Below, piece after piece: positions 51,848 through 60,017 of a stretch of DNA of 60,017 nt. Position 1 is the first letter of the stretch. Every line of letters begins with the position of its first letter. The DNA is from Alphaproteobacteria bacterium (GTDB lineage: Bacteria; Pseudomonadota; Alphaproteobacteria; Micavibrionales; Micavibrionaceae). The notes under the pieces are model-generated. The model was given only the letters and a program-made list of their open reading frames with translations. It was not told the DNA's origin and did no database searches. Where the stretch lies: assembly GCA_025451095.1 (NCBI GenBank), contig JANWLB010000001.1, forward strand, positions 1 through 60,017, written 5' to 3'. The translations under genes were made by a program, and so were the position numbers.

Positions 51848-52531
51848 CTAAATAACCGGTTTTGGTTCAGACGCCTTGTGGCCGGATAAAGCCTGGGCCA
51901 TCTTCCTGTCAGCTTCGGCCAGCACATGGCCGATCCGCTGGCTGATCCGGGGCGCGGCTTCACCGCAGGATTCAAGAATTTTTTCACCAAGACGAATTCT
52001 CTTGTACGAGTCGGCCGTCGTCAGCGGGCTTTTGACGTCAGTCAGTTGGCCCAACGCCGCGCGCGCATCGATCAGGGTAGCCGTCAGCACGATATATTTC
52101 AGGGCCGGGACGGCGTTACGCAGGGCATAGACTTCTTCTTCATCCTTGACGAGATCGGAGAGAGGCGGAATGCCAAAGCGGGATTGTTCTTCCGCCGCGG
52201 CACCCGGCGCGGCGGCTTCCCAGCGCAGGTGTCTATATTCATCCACGAGAATGCCTTCTTCTTCAACCTGCCGCAGGAAGGCGGCTTCATCTTCCTGCGC
52301 CCCGGCGGCAAGCCGCACGAGAGCGCTGCAGACCATATCCGGCGGCGAATCCCTGTAGGGAGCAAAAGCATCGACCAGCGTGCCCAGCAGGGTTTCCCCA
52401 AGCCGCTGTTCTTCGGCGCTTGCGGAAAAGCTGCTCGCGAAATGGGCGAAAGCCTTGCGCACCCGGCTTTCAGCACGGGCGCGGTCCTGCTTGTTTTCCG
52501 GCAGGAGGCTTTCGTCAAATTCCAAACTCAT
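51848..52531 (-). CDS. Hypothetical protein, 227 residues
   Basis: I do not recognise it. A soluble acidic helical protein, starting MSLEFDESLLPENKQDRARA, with SALVRLAAGAQEDEAAFLRQ and VPALKYIVLTATLIDARAAL as its most hydrophobic parts. No signal peptide, no known motif. It converges on asnB with a 10-bp gap. The 178-bp gap upstream is AT-rich and is shared with the divergent DUF2062 gene. Confidence 0.7.
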   Translation of the reverse strand: MSLEFDESLLPENKQDRARAESRVRKAFAHFASSFSASAEEQRLGETLLGTLVDAFAPYRDSPPDMVCSALVRLAAGAQEDEAAFLRQVEEEGILVDEYRHLRWEAAAPGAAAEEQSRFGIPPLSDLVKDEEEVYALRNAVPALKYIVLTATLIDARAALGQLTDVKSPLTTADSYKRIRLGEKILESCGEAAPRISQRIGHVLAEADRKMAQALSGHKASEPKPVI

Positions 52532-52709
52532 AAGTCCTAACCCTTTAAAACAAAACGGTTTATTCTGGTTTAGTTCTGAAATTACCCTAAATTTAACATA
52601 ATATTACAGGCCTGTCAAGGATTTTTTGGCCTTTTCCCTGCCGGAGCAAGCTCTTAAATAGGGCTGCGGGTTTGAATCTCAAGCCTATGCAGTCTATGTT
52701 GAAGAGCAA

Positions 52710-53297
52710 ATGGCGATTTTAAAACGACGGACCCGAAGAACTTTGGCAAGCCGCCTGAAAGAAGCGGTGTGGCCGTCCATGGGATGGCGGCGGATCGGAC
52801 GCTATTACCGGCACCGGCTGTTCCGCACGGGAGATTCCAACTACAAGATCGCGGCCGGGTTCGCCAACGGCGTCGCCGTGTCCTTTTCCCCCTTCGTCGG
52901 GACCCATGTGCTCCAGACCCTGTTCCTGTCCTGGCTGCTGCGGGCCAGTTTCATCGCCGGGTTTATCGGTACGGCGATAGGCAACCCCTGGACCCTGCCC
53001 TTCATTTTTATGCTGATCTATAAGGCGGGGGTGGTCATTTGCGGCCTGTTTGGCCTGACTGACTTTATCGCTCTGCCCGGCAACCTGGCCCTGCATAGCT
53101 TTTTTGAAAAACCCCTTGAATTTATGGCATTTTTATTTACACATCCCTTCACGCTTCTTCTGCCGCTGACTGTAGGTGGCTTTGTGTACGGTATCGTCCT
53201 GTGGCCCTTGATCTTCGTCGTGCTGTATTATCCTGTGCGGCGGGCGAGGCAGCTTTATGACAGGCAACGTGAAAAAATGAGAAAAGGACCCCTATGA
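52710..53297 (+). CDS. DUF2062 membrane protein
   Basis: A 195-residue protein matching the DUF2062 pattern: GDSNYKIAAGFANGVAVSFS, PFVGTHVLQTLFLSWLLRA and IGTAIGNPWTLPFIF, with about four membrane helices and basic ends. Its function is not established. It overlaps acpS by 4 bp, so DUF2062-acpS-lepB-rnc-era behaves as one operon. Confidence 0.92.
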   Translation: MAILKRRTRRTLASRLKEAVWPSMGWRRIGRYYRHRLFRTGDSNYKIAAGFANGVAVSFSPFVGTHVLQTLFLSWLLRASFIAGFIGTAIGNPWTLPFIFMLIYKAGVVICGLFGLTDFIALPGNLALHSFFEKPLEFMAFLFTHPFTLLLPLTVGGFVYGIVLWPLIFVVLYYPVRRARQLYDRQREKMRKGPL

Positions 53298-53698
53298 TTC
53301 TGGGAATCGGAAACGATGTAATTGATATTGGCCGGATCGAAGAGATTCTGGAGCATCATGGCGACCGGTTCACCCGGCGCTGCTTCACGGAGGCGGAAAT
53401 CCGCCTGGCGGAAGAACGTGGCCGCGCCGGCACAAGAGCCAGCACCTACGCCAAGCGTTTTGCCGCCAAGGAGGCCTGCGCCAAGGCCTTGGGCACCGGC
53501 TTTCGCGATGGCATATATCTGAAGGATATTGGCGTGGTTCAGGCCGCCGATGGGCGGCCCCGGCTGGAGCTTGAAGGCGGGGCACGCCGCCAGCTCGAGA
53601 CCCTTGTGCCCGCCGGCATGACGCCGCGCCTGCATGTATCGCTGAGCGACGAGGCGCCCATAGCTTCCGCGCTGGTGATCATTGAAGCCGTAAACTGA
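53294..53698 (+). CDS. acpS: Holo-[acyl-carrier-protein] synthase
   Basis: A 134-residue AcpS: ILGIGNDVIDIGRIEEIL with the Mg-binding Asp, RCFTEAEI, and YAKRFAAKEACAKALGTGF with the catalytic Glu. It transfers phosphopantetheine from CoA to the Ser of AcpP. ATGA overlap with the DUF2062 gene. The replacement of pdxJ, often present beside acpS, by DUF2062 is a detail of local order. Confidence 0.96.
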   Translation: MILGIGNDVIDIGRIEEILEHHGDRFTRRCFTEAEIRLAEERGRAGTRASTYAKRFAAKEACAKALGTGFRDGIYLKDIGVVQAADGRPRLELEGGARRQLETLVPAGMTPRLHVSLSDEAPIASALVIIEAVN

Positions 53699-53743
53699 AA
53701 ACGGCACTGGCCAACAGAACGCGGATTGGATAGAAAAGGCTCT

Positions 53744-54586
53744 ATGATGGAGAAGACCGAAGCGGAAAAATCACCCGAGGACGCCAGCACTGGCACGCCG
53801 CCGCTCAATGCGCGGGAGGAATGGGCGGAGTTTTTCAAGACAGCGGCCATAGCCCTGGTTCTGGCGCTGCTTATCCGCACTTTCCTGCTTGAGCCCTTCA
53901 ACATTCCTTCCGGTTCCATGAAGCCGACGCTGGAGGTTGGCGACTATCTTTTCGTCTCGAAGCCCGCCTATGGTTATTCGCGTTATTCATTTCCCTTCGG
54001 CCTGGCCCCGTTCGAGGGCCGGATCTGGACCAAAGGCAAGACGCCGCAACGCGGCGACATCATCGTTTTCAAACTGCCGACCAATCCTTCCGTCGATTAC
54101 ATCAAGCGCGTGATCGGCCTGCCGGGAGACGTGATTCAGGTTGTTGGCGGACGCCTTTATATAAACCGCAGGGTCATCCCGCGCGAAGCCATCGGCCTGA
54201 AAGAGGTTTCAGAGAACGGCATCACCGAGCCGATGATGGAATATGTCGAGACCCTGCCGGAAGGTGTTGCGCACAAGATATATGAGGAAACCGATGACCG
54301 CCCGCTGGACAACACCGATGAGTTCGTGGTGCCGCCCGACCATTATTTCATGATGGGCGATAACCGCGACAATTCGCAGGACAGCCGTGTCCAGAGCGTT
54401 GTCGGCTTTGTGCCCGCTGTGAATGTTGTCGGTCGCGCCTCATTCATCTTTTTCTCAACCAACGGCACCGCCAATCTGGCCGAGATATGGAAGTGGCCCT
54501 GGACCATTCGTTACGACCGGCTGATGCGCGGCGTTGAGCCGCCCGTCGATGCGGCAAAAGCCCGGGCGGAAATGGGCGTTTTGTGA
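53744..54586 (+). CDS. lepB: Signal peptidase I
   Basis: A 280-residue type I signal peptidase. A charged N-terminus and one membrane helix (FFKTAAIALVLALLIRTFLL) are followed by the catalytic Ser58 in NIPSGSMKPTL and Lys121 in DYIKRVIGLPGD; GDNRDNSQDSR is box E. It removes Sec and Tat signal peptides in the periplasm. AAGG lies 5 nt before the first ATG (a second ATG follows at once). The stop overlaps the rnc start. Confidence 0.96.
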   Translation: MMEKTEAEKSPEDASTGTPPLNAREEWAEFFKTAAIALVLALLIRTFLLEPFNIPSGSMKPTLEVGDYLFVSKPAYGYSRYSFPFGLAPFEGRIWTKGKTPQRGDIIVFKLPTNPSVDYIKRVIGLPGDVIQVVGGRLYINRRVIPREAIGLKEVSENGITEPMMEYVETLPEGVAHKIYEETDDRPLDNTDEFVVPPDHYFMMGDNRDNSQDSRVQSVVGFVPAVNVVGRASFIFFSTNGTANLAEIWKWPWTIRYDRLMRGVEPPVDAAKARAEMGVL

Positions 54587-55278
54587 CGGGACGCCCGCTC
54601 AAAGAGCTTGAACGCCTGACAGGGCAAACATTCAGGGATCCCGGGCTGCTGCAAACCGCCCTCACTCATTCCAGCGCCGGCCTCCCCTATGACAACGAGC
54701 GGCTTGAATTCCTGGGTGACCGCGTCATCGGTCTTGTGATCGCACATCTTCTTTATGATGCCTTCCCGCAGGAAGAGGAGGGCGATCTGGCCAAGCGTCA
54801 CGCCGCGCTGGTTCAGGGCGAGACCCTGGCACAGATTGCGCGGGAGATTAACCTGGGCGATATCCTGGCTCTCTCGGACGCCGAGCGCACAGCCGGCGGC
54901 GCCGACAACGACAACATCCTTGCCGATGCGCTCGAGGCCACGATCGGTGCCCTGTATCTGGATTCAGGCATGGATCCCTGCAGGGGTGCGATTGAAAAAT
55001 TGTGGAAAGACAGGATATATCTTGTAAAAGCGCCGCCGCAGGATGCAAAGACGACGCTGCAGGAATGGGCGCAGGGACAAGGCCTGCCTCTGCCGGCCTA
55101 TGAGCTGACCGGGCGCGAGGGGCCGGACCATGCGCCTGTCTTCAGAATTCAGGTCACGGTCGAGGGATTATCCCCCGCGAGCGCGGAGGGCTCTTCCAGA
55201 CGGGCGGCGGAAAAAGAGGCGGCGCGGCTTCTGCTGGAACAGCTGAAAGAAAAGAGCGATCGTGGACGCCGCCGCTGA
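54583..55278 (+). CDS. rnc: Ribonuclease III
   Basis: A 231-residue RNase III. The catalytic domain has THSSAGLPYDNERLEFLGDR (signature, here followed by VIGL rather than AVL), GDLAKRHAALVQ and ILADALEATIGALYLDSG. The C-terminal dsRNA-binding domain starts near DAKTTLQEWAQGQGLPLPAY and ends RRAAEKEAARLLLEQLKE. It cuts double-stranded RNA, including rRNA precursors. GTG start overlapping the lepB stop (GTGA); overlaps era by 17 bp. Confidence 0.96.
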   Translation: MTGRPLKELERLTGQTFRDPGLLQTALTHSSAGLPYDNERLEFLGDRVIGLVIAHLLYDAFPQEEEGDLAKRHAALVQGETLAQIAREINLGDILALSDAERTAGGADNDNILADALEATIGALYLDSGMDPCRGAIEKLWKDRIYLVKAPPQDAKTTLQEWAQGQGLPLPAYELTGREGPDHAPVFRIQVTVEGLSPASAEGSSRRAAEKEAARLLLEQLKEKSDRGRRR

Positions 55279-56182
55279 TCACGAAAAAAAGTTTGGCTTT
55301 GCCGCCGTCATCGGCGCGCCCAACGCGGGCAAATCAACGCTGATCAACAGCATGGTCGGCGCCAAGGTTTCCATCGTTTCCCCCAAGGTGCAGACCACGC
55401 GGACGCTGGTGCGCGGAATTGCGCTGCACGAAAACACCCAGATTGTTTTTGTCGATACACCGGGTCTTTTTACGCCGCAAACCCGGCTGGAAAAAGCCAT
55501 GGTGTCCGCCGCCTGGACAGGACGGGAGGCGGCGGATCTGACTGTTCTGGTCCATGACGCGTCGCGTAAATCCCTGGGCAGGGAAACACAAAACATTATC
55601 GACCGGTTAAAACGGGAAGGAGACGGCATCCCCTGCATTCTGGCACTTAACAAGATAGACAGGGTCAAAAGGCACGATCTACTGGTGCTGGCGCAGAAAA
55701 TGAACGCGCTTTATCCGTTTGCAGCCACCTTTATGATTTCGGCTGAAAAGGCCGACGGCACCGATGATCTGCTTGCCTATATTGCCGGCCGCATGCAGCC
55801 CGGCCCCTGGCATTATCCCGAAGACCAGATCATCGACATGCCGGCGCGCCTGATCGCCGCCGAGATCACGCGCGAAAAACTTTTTAACAGGCTTCATGCT
55901 GAGCTGCCGCACGCCCTGACGGTCGAGACAGAAATCTGGGAGCTGATGGAAAACGGTGATTTGCGCATCGGCCAGTGCATCATCATCGGCCGCGAAAGCC
56001 ACAAGCCTATCGTTTTGGGCAGCGGCGGCCAGATGATAAAATCCGTCGGCGAAGAGGCGCGCAAGGACATCGAAGCTCTTTTTGAAAAACGCGCGCACCT
56101 GAATCTTTTTGTCAAGGTCGAGGAAAACTGGACCGAAGATCCCGATCATTACCGGATGTGGGATCTGGATCACAAAGCTTGA
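55262..56182 (+). CDS. era: GTPase Era
   Basis: A 306-residue Era. G1 GAPNAGKSTL, G2 region KVQTTRTLVRGI, G3 DTPGLF, G4 NKID, then a C-terminal KH domain (LMENGDLRIGQCIIIGRESH, KPIVLGSGGQMIKSVGE) that binds the 3' end of 16S rRNA. It helps 30S assembly. GTG start inside the 3' end of rnc, as commonly seen for rnc-era. Confidence 0.97.
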   Translation: MDAAADHEKKFGFAAVIGAPNAGKSTLINSMVGAKVSIVSPKVQTTRTLVRGIALHENTQIVFVDTPGLFTPQTRLEKAMVSAAWTGREAADLTVLVHDASRKSLGRETQNIIDRLKREGDGIPCILALNKIDRVKRHDLLVLAQKMNALYPFAATFMISAEKADGTDDLLAYIAGRMQPGPWHYPEDQIIDMPARLIAAEITREKLFNRLHAELPHALTVETEIWELMENGDLRIGQCIIIGRESHKPIVLGSGGQMIKSVGEEARKDIEALFEKRAHLNLFVKVEENWTEDPDHYRMWDLDHKA

Positions 56183-56206
56183 ATACGGTTTCAGCCTCGC
56201 GGCTTT

Positions 56207-56291
56207 GAATCGCACGAGCAACTTCGAAAAGCCGAATTTTGTGGATAAGGCCCCAACGGGGCGAATCGGGCTATGGGCATGCGAATCGGGC
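56207..56291. promoter_or_regulatory. Three GANTC sites and a tandem GCGAATCGGGC element before gcrA
   Basis: GAATC occurs at 56207-56211, 56263-56267 and 56283-56287. The last two lie inside identical 11-bp copies GCGAATCGGGC starting at 56261 and 56281, spaced exactly 20 bp. GANTC is the CcrM methylation site used with GcrA in alphaproteobacteria. A GCCCC-AAC-GGGGC hairpin (56250-56262) adjoins. The regulatory role is inference. Confidence 0.45.
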
Positions 56292-56370
56292 ACTGATACA
56301 GTCCGGTCCATAGCATAATATTTTTTGATTTTGCCTTTATCCTGTTTCGTAAGCGGGGAGATGGAAGTTA

Positions 56371-56868
56371 ATGAGCTGGACAGACGAGCGCGTAACGCTT
56401 CTTAAAAGACTCTGGTGCGAGGGAAGAACGGCGGCAGAGATTGCCAAGGAGCTGGGCGGCGTCACCCGCAATGCTGTTATCGGCAAGGCACACCGCCTTA
56501 AACTTTCAAACCGCGTTTCTCCGATTCAGCAGAATACCAAGAAGCCTGCCGCCAAGGCCGCGCCCGAAGAAAAGCCTGCGCCGCGCGCCAAAAGCCCCGC
56601 CATTGCCGAGAAATTCATCAAGGTCAAAGGCGTGAAGCTCGCCGAGCTTAAGGAAAAGATGTGCCGCTGGCCGATTGGCGACCCACGGGATACGAATTTT
56701 ATGTTCTGTGGCTGCAACTCCGTAGCCGGGCTCGTTTACTGCGCCGATCATGCACGTATCGCCTATCAGGTTGCCAAAAGCAATCGCCTCATGCGGCCGG
56801 ACGACGTCGACAATGGCGCCGGCGGATTTGATGAAGCCGAAGAGTCGAAAGAAGCCGTGCGGGCCTGA
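56371..56868 (+). CDS. gcrA: GcrA cell cycle regulator
   Basis: A 165-residue GcrA. The N-terminal HTH is MSWTDERVTLLKRLWCEGRT, AAEIAKELGGVTRNAVIGKA, HRLKLSNR. A disordered basic linker with Ala/Pro/Lys follows, then the conserved C-terminal sigma70-interacting domain, with MCRWPIGDP and FCGCNSVAGLVYCADHARIA. In Caulobacter GcrA binds sigma70 and activates promoters carrying methylated GANTC. GGGGAG precedes the ATG. It supports placement in Alphaproteobacteria. A GCGCGCC/GGCGCGC hairpin (56879-56897) follows the stop. Confidence 0.96.
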   Translation: MSWTDERVTLLKRLWCEGRTAAEIAKELGGVTRNAVIGKAHRLKLSNRVSPIQQNTKKPAAKAAPEEKPAPRAKSPAIAEKFIKVKGVKLAELKEKMCRWPIGDPRDTNFMFCGCNSVAGLVYCADHARIAYQVAKSNRLMRPDDVDNGAGGFDEAEESKEAVRA

Positions 56869-56898
56869 TAAGGGGGCCGCGCGCCATAAAGGCGCGCT

Positions 56899-57414
56899 TC
56901 ACGGTTGAATAAAATCAAACTCCAGAACCTCTCTTCCCTTGGGCAGGAGCTTTACCTTCATGCTCAGCCTCGTACCGGGCTCGAGACCGGACAGGCCGTA
57001 CCGCTCCAGACAGCTTTTATGGATAAAAATATCCTTTTCACCATCATCGGCAGCCACGAAACCAAAGCCCTTTTCCGGTCGATACCATTTGACCGTGCCC
57101 TGAAGCTCCCGGGTCGGACAGTCGCGCGAGCCCGAAGCGCCGTCCCCGATTGCCTGCGGCTTTTCGCCCGCCTCGAGAAGGCGGACGACATGGCGCACCT
57201 GCGCACCCTTTGGGCCTCTTTCTATATGGCATAAAAGACGGGCACCCTCACCCAGCGCCGTCACGTTTGCACGCTGCAGGGTCGTCACGTGGATAAAGGC
57301 GTCTATTTCCTCCCCGTCAGGGACAACGAAGCCAAACCCCTTCGGCCCATTGAACCATTTCAGCCGCACTTTAACAGCCCCCTGCTCCGGTGCCGCATCT
57401 TCATCAAGGTTCAC
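56899..57414 (-). CDS. Protein with two cold-shock domains
   Basis: A 171-residue protein with two CSD OB folds. Domain 1 (about 13-75): RLKWFNGPKGFGFVVPDGEE, DAFIHVTTLQRANV. Domain 2 (about 103-168): GTVKWYRPEKGFGFVAADDG, EKDIFIHKSCLERYG. Each keeps RNP-1-like KGFGFV and RNP-2-like F-I-H motifs, so both can bind single-stranded nucleic acid. A linker of about 30 residues separates them. The start is GTG with AAGGA 9 nt upstream. The 253-bp gap upstream, shared with the acyl-CoA ligase, may contain a long leader as often seen for cold-shock genes. Confidence 0.93.
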   Translation of the reverse strand: MNLDEDAAPEQGAVKVRLKWFNGPKGFGFVVPDGEEIDAFIHVTTLQRANVTALGEGARLLCHIERGPKGAQVRHVVRLLEAGEKPQAIGDGASGSRDCPTRELQGTVKWYRPEKGFGFVAADDGEKDIFIHKSCLERYGLSGLEPGTRLSMKVKLLPKGREVLEFDFIQP

Positions 57415-57667
57415 GGCATTTATCCTTTACTGAAATTCCTAACTTCCCGCAAAAGAGCAAACGGCGGAACCGCCCTTCCCAAGCGTCCACCGTCCCTGAT
57501 TTTTACATGGGAATAGAGTGGGAGGCCAGCTATTTTAACAATTTTTTTGTGGCTATATTAGAAAAGCCTGTTGTCTAAAGGGCTCAATACCTTGTTTTTC
57601 AAAGCAGGGGGGCGCACAATTGCCGGAAGGTATTGTGATCTCATCGGGGAAAGTTTCCAGATTATAC

Positions 57668-59371
57668 ATGACCGCAAGTGAAGATGAAAAGCAGCCGGCC
57701 TCCTGGCCCTGGCTGAAAAAATACCCGCCCGGCGTGGCATGGGATGCGCCCCTGGTGCCGCGTTCCGTCCATGAGATCCTGTTTGAAACCGCTCTTAAAT
57801 TCCCGGACCGGCCGGCTTTTGACTTCCTTGGCAAAAAATTCAGCTGGACCGAGATCGCCGGACTGGTCAACCAGACCGCCCGCGGCCTGCAGCAAATGGG
57901 GGTCCAGAAAGATACCCGGGTCGGGCTTTTTCTGCCGAATTCCCCCGCCTACCTGATTTTCTATTACGCGGTGCTGAGGGCCGGCGGCATTGTCGTCAAC
58001 TTCAACCCGCTCTACCCGCCGCGCGAGCTGGAGCATCAGATCAAAGACAGCGGCACGGATATTCTGGTCACTTTCGATCTGAAGATGCTCTGCGACAAAG
58101 TGCAGCCCATACTAAAAAATACCGCTTTGAAAACCGTCGTCGTTTGCCGGTTCACGGACATGCTGCCTTTTCCGAAGAATGTTCTGTTCAAGCTTTTTAA
58201 GGGGCGTGAACTCGCCCGGCCCGACTATCCCGGGCAGCTGGTCTGGTTCCACAATCTGATCGCCAATGATGGCAATCCCGCCACTATCGCCATCGATCCG
58301 CTGAAAGACATCGCCGTACTGCAATATACAGGCGGCACGACAGGCGTGCCCAAGGGCGCCATGCTGACCCACGCCAAGATAACCGCCAATGTTGAGCAGG
58401 CGACGCTGTGGTTCAGCGGAGCGCGCCACGGCGAGGAAAAAATGCTGGGCGTCCTGCCGTTCTTTCACGTTTTCGCGATGACGGCCGTCCTGGGAATGGC
58501 CGTACGCTGCGGATTTGAGATCATCGCCCTGCCCAGATTCGATCTTGAAGATACGCTTAAAATCATACAGAAGAAAAAGCCGGAATATTTTCCAGCGGTA
58601 CCCGCCATCTACAATGCCATCAACCATCATCCGAAGCTGGACAAATATGATCTGACGTCGCTTAGGTACTGCATTTCCGGCGGCGCGGCGCTGCCTGTCG
58701 AGGTCAAGAAAAGTTTTGAAAAAAGCACTGGCTGCGTCGTCGTCGAAGGATATGGCCTGACCGAATCCTCACCAGTGGTTTGCATCAACCCGCCGGAAGG
58801 CGACAACAAGGCGGGGTCAATCGGCCTGCCTGTGCCGGGCACGATCGTTGAAATCATAAGCACCGAGGACAGAAAAACACCGGTGCCGTTTGGCGAACGC
58901 GGCGAGCTGTGCGTGCGCGGACCGCAGGTCATGGCTGGCTACTGGAACAAGCCGGGGGAAACTGCCGATACGATGATGCATGGGCGGCTTCACACCGGTG
59001 ACATCGCGATCATGGACGCGGAAGGCTATATCTATATCGTCGACCGTATCAAGGACATGGTTATCACCAACGGCTACAATGTCTATCCCCGCAATGTCGA
59101 GGAGGCGATTTACCTGCACCCGGGCGTTGAGGAATGTATTGTCGCCGGCGTTCCCGACCCCGCGCGGGGCGAAATGGTCAAAGCGTGGATTAAGATAAAA
59201 CGCGGACAGGACGTTAACGTCGACGATCTGAAAGCCTTTCTGAAAGACAAGCTCTCGCCGATGGAGATTCCGCGGGAGATTGAATTTCGCAGCACACCGC
59301 TGCCCAAGACGATGATTGGCAAGCTGTCGCGCAAAGATCTGCTGGAGCAGGAAGGCATCCGGCGCAAATAG
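57668..59371 (+). CDS. fadD: Long-chain fatty acyl-CoA ligase (AMP-forming)
   Basis: A 567-residue adenylate-forming enzyme. Motifs: ATP loop LQYTGGTTGVPKGAMLTH, FHVFAMTAVLGMA, VVEGYGLTESSPVVCINPPE, LHTGDIAIMDAEGYIYIVDR, then IKDMVITNGYNVYPRNVEE, and PLPKTMIGKLSRKDL with the C-terminal catalytic Lys. It resembles FadD and activates medium/long fatty acids. I start at the ATG at 57668; a TTG at 57620 is in frame but less usual. The ribosome site is weak in both cases. Confidence 0.93.
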   Translation: MTASEDEKQPASWPWLKKYPPGVAWDAPLVPRSVHEILFETALKFPDRPAFDFLGKKFSWTEIAGLVNQTARGLQQMGVQKDTRVGLFLPNSPAYLIFYYAVLRAGGIVVNFNPLYPPRELEHQIKDSGTDILVTFDLKMLCDKVQPILKNTALKTVVVCRFTDMLPFPKNVLFKLFKGRELARPDYPGQLVWFHNLIANDGNPATIAIDPLKDIAVLQYTGGTTGVPKGAMLTHAKITANVEQATLWFSGARHGEEKMLGVLPFFHVFAMTAVLGMAVRCGFEIIALPRFDLEDTLKIIQKKKPEYFPAVPAIYNAINHHPKLDKYDLTSLRYCISGGAALPVEVKKSFEKSTGCVVVEGYGLTESSPVVCINPPEGDNKAGSIGLPVPGTIVEIISTEDRKTPVPFGERGELCVRGPQVMAGYWNKPGETADTMMHGRLHTGDIAIMDAEGYIYIVDRIKDMVITNGYNVYPRNVEEAIYLHPGVEECIVAGVPDPARGEMVKAWIKIKRGQDVNVDDLKAFLKDKLSPMEIPREIEFRSTPLPKTMIGKLSRKDLLEQEGIRRK

Positions 59372-59405
59372 CGCGCGCGGCGGTCGGCTTCGGTTCCGGC
59401 CCGGG

Positions 59406-60017
59406 CTAGATCCGCTTTATCTTGTGAGATTCTTTTTCCCGCGCCTGCGCCGCATCGTAGAATTTTTTGGCCGCGCCGGAATAAGCAACTTCGGTATTGA
59501 GCATCTGCGAAACAAGCTGTTGCAAAAGCTCGTCCACATTGCCCTGGGCGCTTTCCTGTAAGGCCTTTTTCAAAGACGGGGTCGCGGATAAAAGCGCGAA
59601 ACCTTTGCCCGTCTCCATCAGGCCCTCAGCAAAGACCTGCTTCATGGCTTCTTTTTCCAGCATCGCCATGATGTCGGAGCGTACCCAGTTCGGCAGATGC
59701 GGCAGCCCGGGCAGCAACCTGATCCGATGTATGTCTCTGCAACGGCGCATTTGATAGTTATCAGCTTCCAGCCACGCCCAGATGAGCTCCTGCGGATCTT
59801 CGATCTTCATCTGCTGTGCCTTGCGGCGGCCTTCCTCGACGCGATCCTCCATGCTGTGGGAGGAGCTGTAATCCTGCCGGGCGCTGAAGCCCAGAAGAAT
59901 GTCGGCTTTCACGCGCCCGCCATTGCGGTGGATAAAGCCGTCAAAGCTTTCAAGAAAGCGCTTCTCATGCTTGCCGATGATGGTGTGCTCGAAGCTGTAG
60001 GGGCGGCGATCGGGGCC
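59406..60017 (-). CDS. Unrecognised protein, 5' end beyond right edge
   Basis: The frame stays open to the window edge, so the visible 203 residues are a C-terminal part; the GTG at 59912 is probably internal. Visible segments: RPYSFEHTIIGKHEKRFLES, ADILLGFSARQDYSSSHSME, LPGLPHLPNWVRSDIMAMLE and a helical end rich in Lys/Ala. No membrane helices. I know no family. It converges on fadD with 34 bp between stops. Confidence 0.7.
   Translation of the reverse strand, partial: GPDRRPYSFEHTIIGKHEKRFLESFDGFIHRNGGRVKADILLGFSARQDYSSSHSMEDRVEEGRRKAQQMKIEDPQELIWAWLEADNYQMRRCRDIHRIRLLPGLPHLPNWVRSDIMAMLEKEAMKQVFAEGLMETGKGFALLSATPSLKKALQESAQGNVDELLQQLVSQMLNTEVAYSGAAKKFYDAAQAREKESHKIKRI

Noticed and set aside
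52660-52705. tRNA-like T-arm sequence GGGTTTGAATCTC
   Set aside because: The loop lacks the conserved TTCRA and no acceptor or anticodon arm can be formed around it.
1-60017. Mobile elements, prophage, CRISPR or defence island
   Set aside because: No transposase, integrase, phage structural gene, direct-repeat array or toxin-antitoxin pair was recognised. The gene content is chromosomal housekeeping throughout.

Overview
The window is about 60 kb of dense chromosomal sequence, roughly 58-60% GC by eye, from an alphaproteobacterium. The main clues are a GcrA cell-cycle regulator with GANTC sites in front of it, a hemC-hemD-(Mic60-like)-hemY cluster next to tsaD-gpsA-EVE, the rpsF-rpsR-rplI and fabD-fabG-acpP-fabF-mltG blocks, a DUF2062-acpS-lepB-rnc-era run, and a GST-fold protein resembling FzlA. 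I cannot name a genus. A free-living Rhodospirillales- or Micavibrionales-like lineage is a guess. I found no rRNA, tRNA, CRISPR array, insertion sequence, integrase or phage gene. Most genes are housekeeping, with several unrecognised small genes scattered between them.

Layout. 1-4.5 kb: the end of a sensor histidine kinase, then minus-strand genes for an SDR protein, a GST-fold protein, a cytochrome b561-YceI fusion and a second YceI. 4.5-11.3 kb: a minus-strand leucine/isovalerate degradation operon in the order liuB-liuC-liuD-liuE-liuA, with a good sigma70-type promoter, followed by a small membrane protein. 11.4-20.9 kb: an exported MsrA, an ABC-F ATPase, a DUF2892 protein, a cNMP-binding/EAL protein, purD, a small unknown and a PutA without the ribbon-helix-helix domain. 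20.9-26.3 kb: xseA (possibly leaderless), an unknown gene paired with a cNMP-binding protein, and split glycine decarboxylase gcvPA-gcvPB without gcvT or gcvH. 26.3-32.6 kb: a glycosyltransferase, several small unknowns, an omega-amino acid aminotransferase, a rhomboid protease and a putative HExxH protein.

32.5-41.5 kb: a minus-strand heme cluster (hemC, hemD, a Mic60-like membrane protein with an N-terminal HTH, hemY), then an unrecognised 512-residue gene, then plus-strand tsaD-gpsA-EVE. 41.6-49.8 kb: a glycine-zipper envelope protein, the ribosomal operon rpsF-rpsR-rplI with extended bS18 and bL9 tails, a structured 460-bp intergenic region, the fatty-acid synthesis genes and mltG. 49.8-60 kb: a glutamine-dependent asparagine synthase, unknowns, DUF2062-acpS-lepB-rnc-era, gcrA, a double cold-shock protein, a fatty acyl-CoA ligase and a partial unknown gene at the right edge.

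Functionally the window links acyl-CoA metabolism (leucine breakdown, acyl activation, FAS II with both acpP and acpS), amino-acid catabolism (PutA, GcvP, aminotransferase), heme synthesis and envelope biogenesis. I saw no obvious new multigene defence or mobile system. The best candidates for something undescribed are the HTH-TM-Mic60-like fusion, the orphan gene lying between hemC and tsaD, the HExxH protein beside the rhomboid, the doubled GCGAATCGGGC element before gcrA, and the palindromic leader region before fabD.
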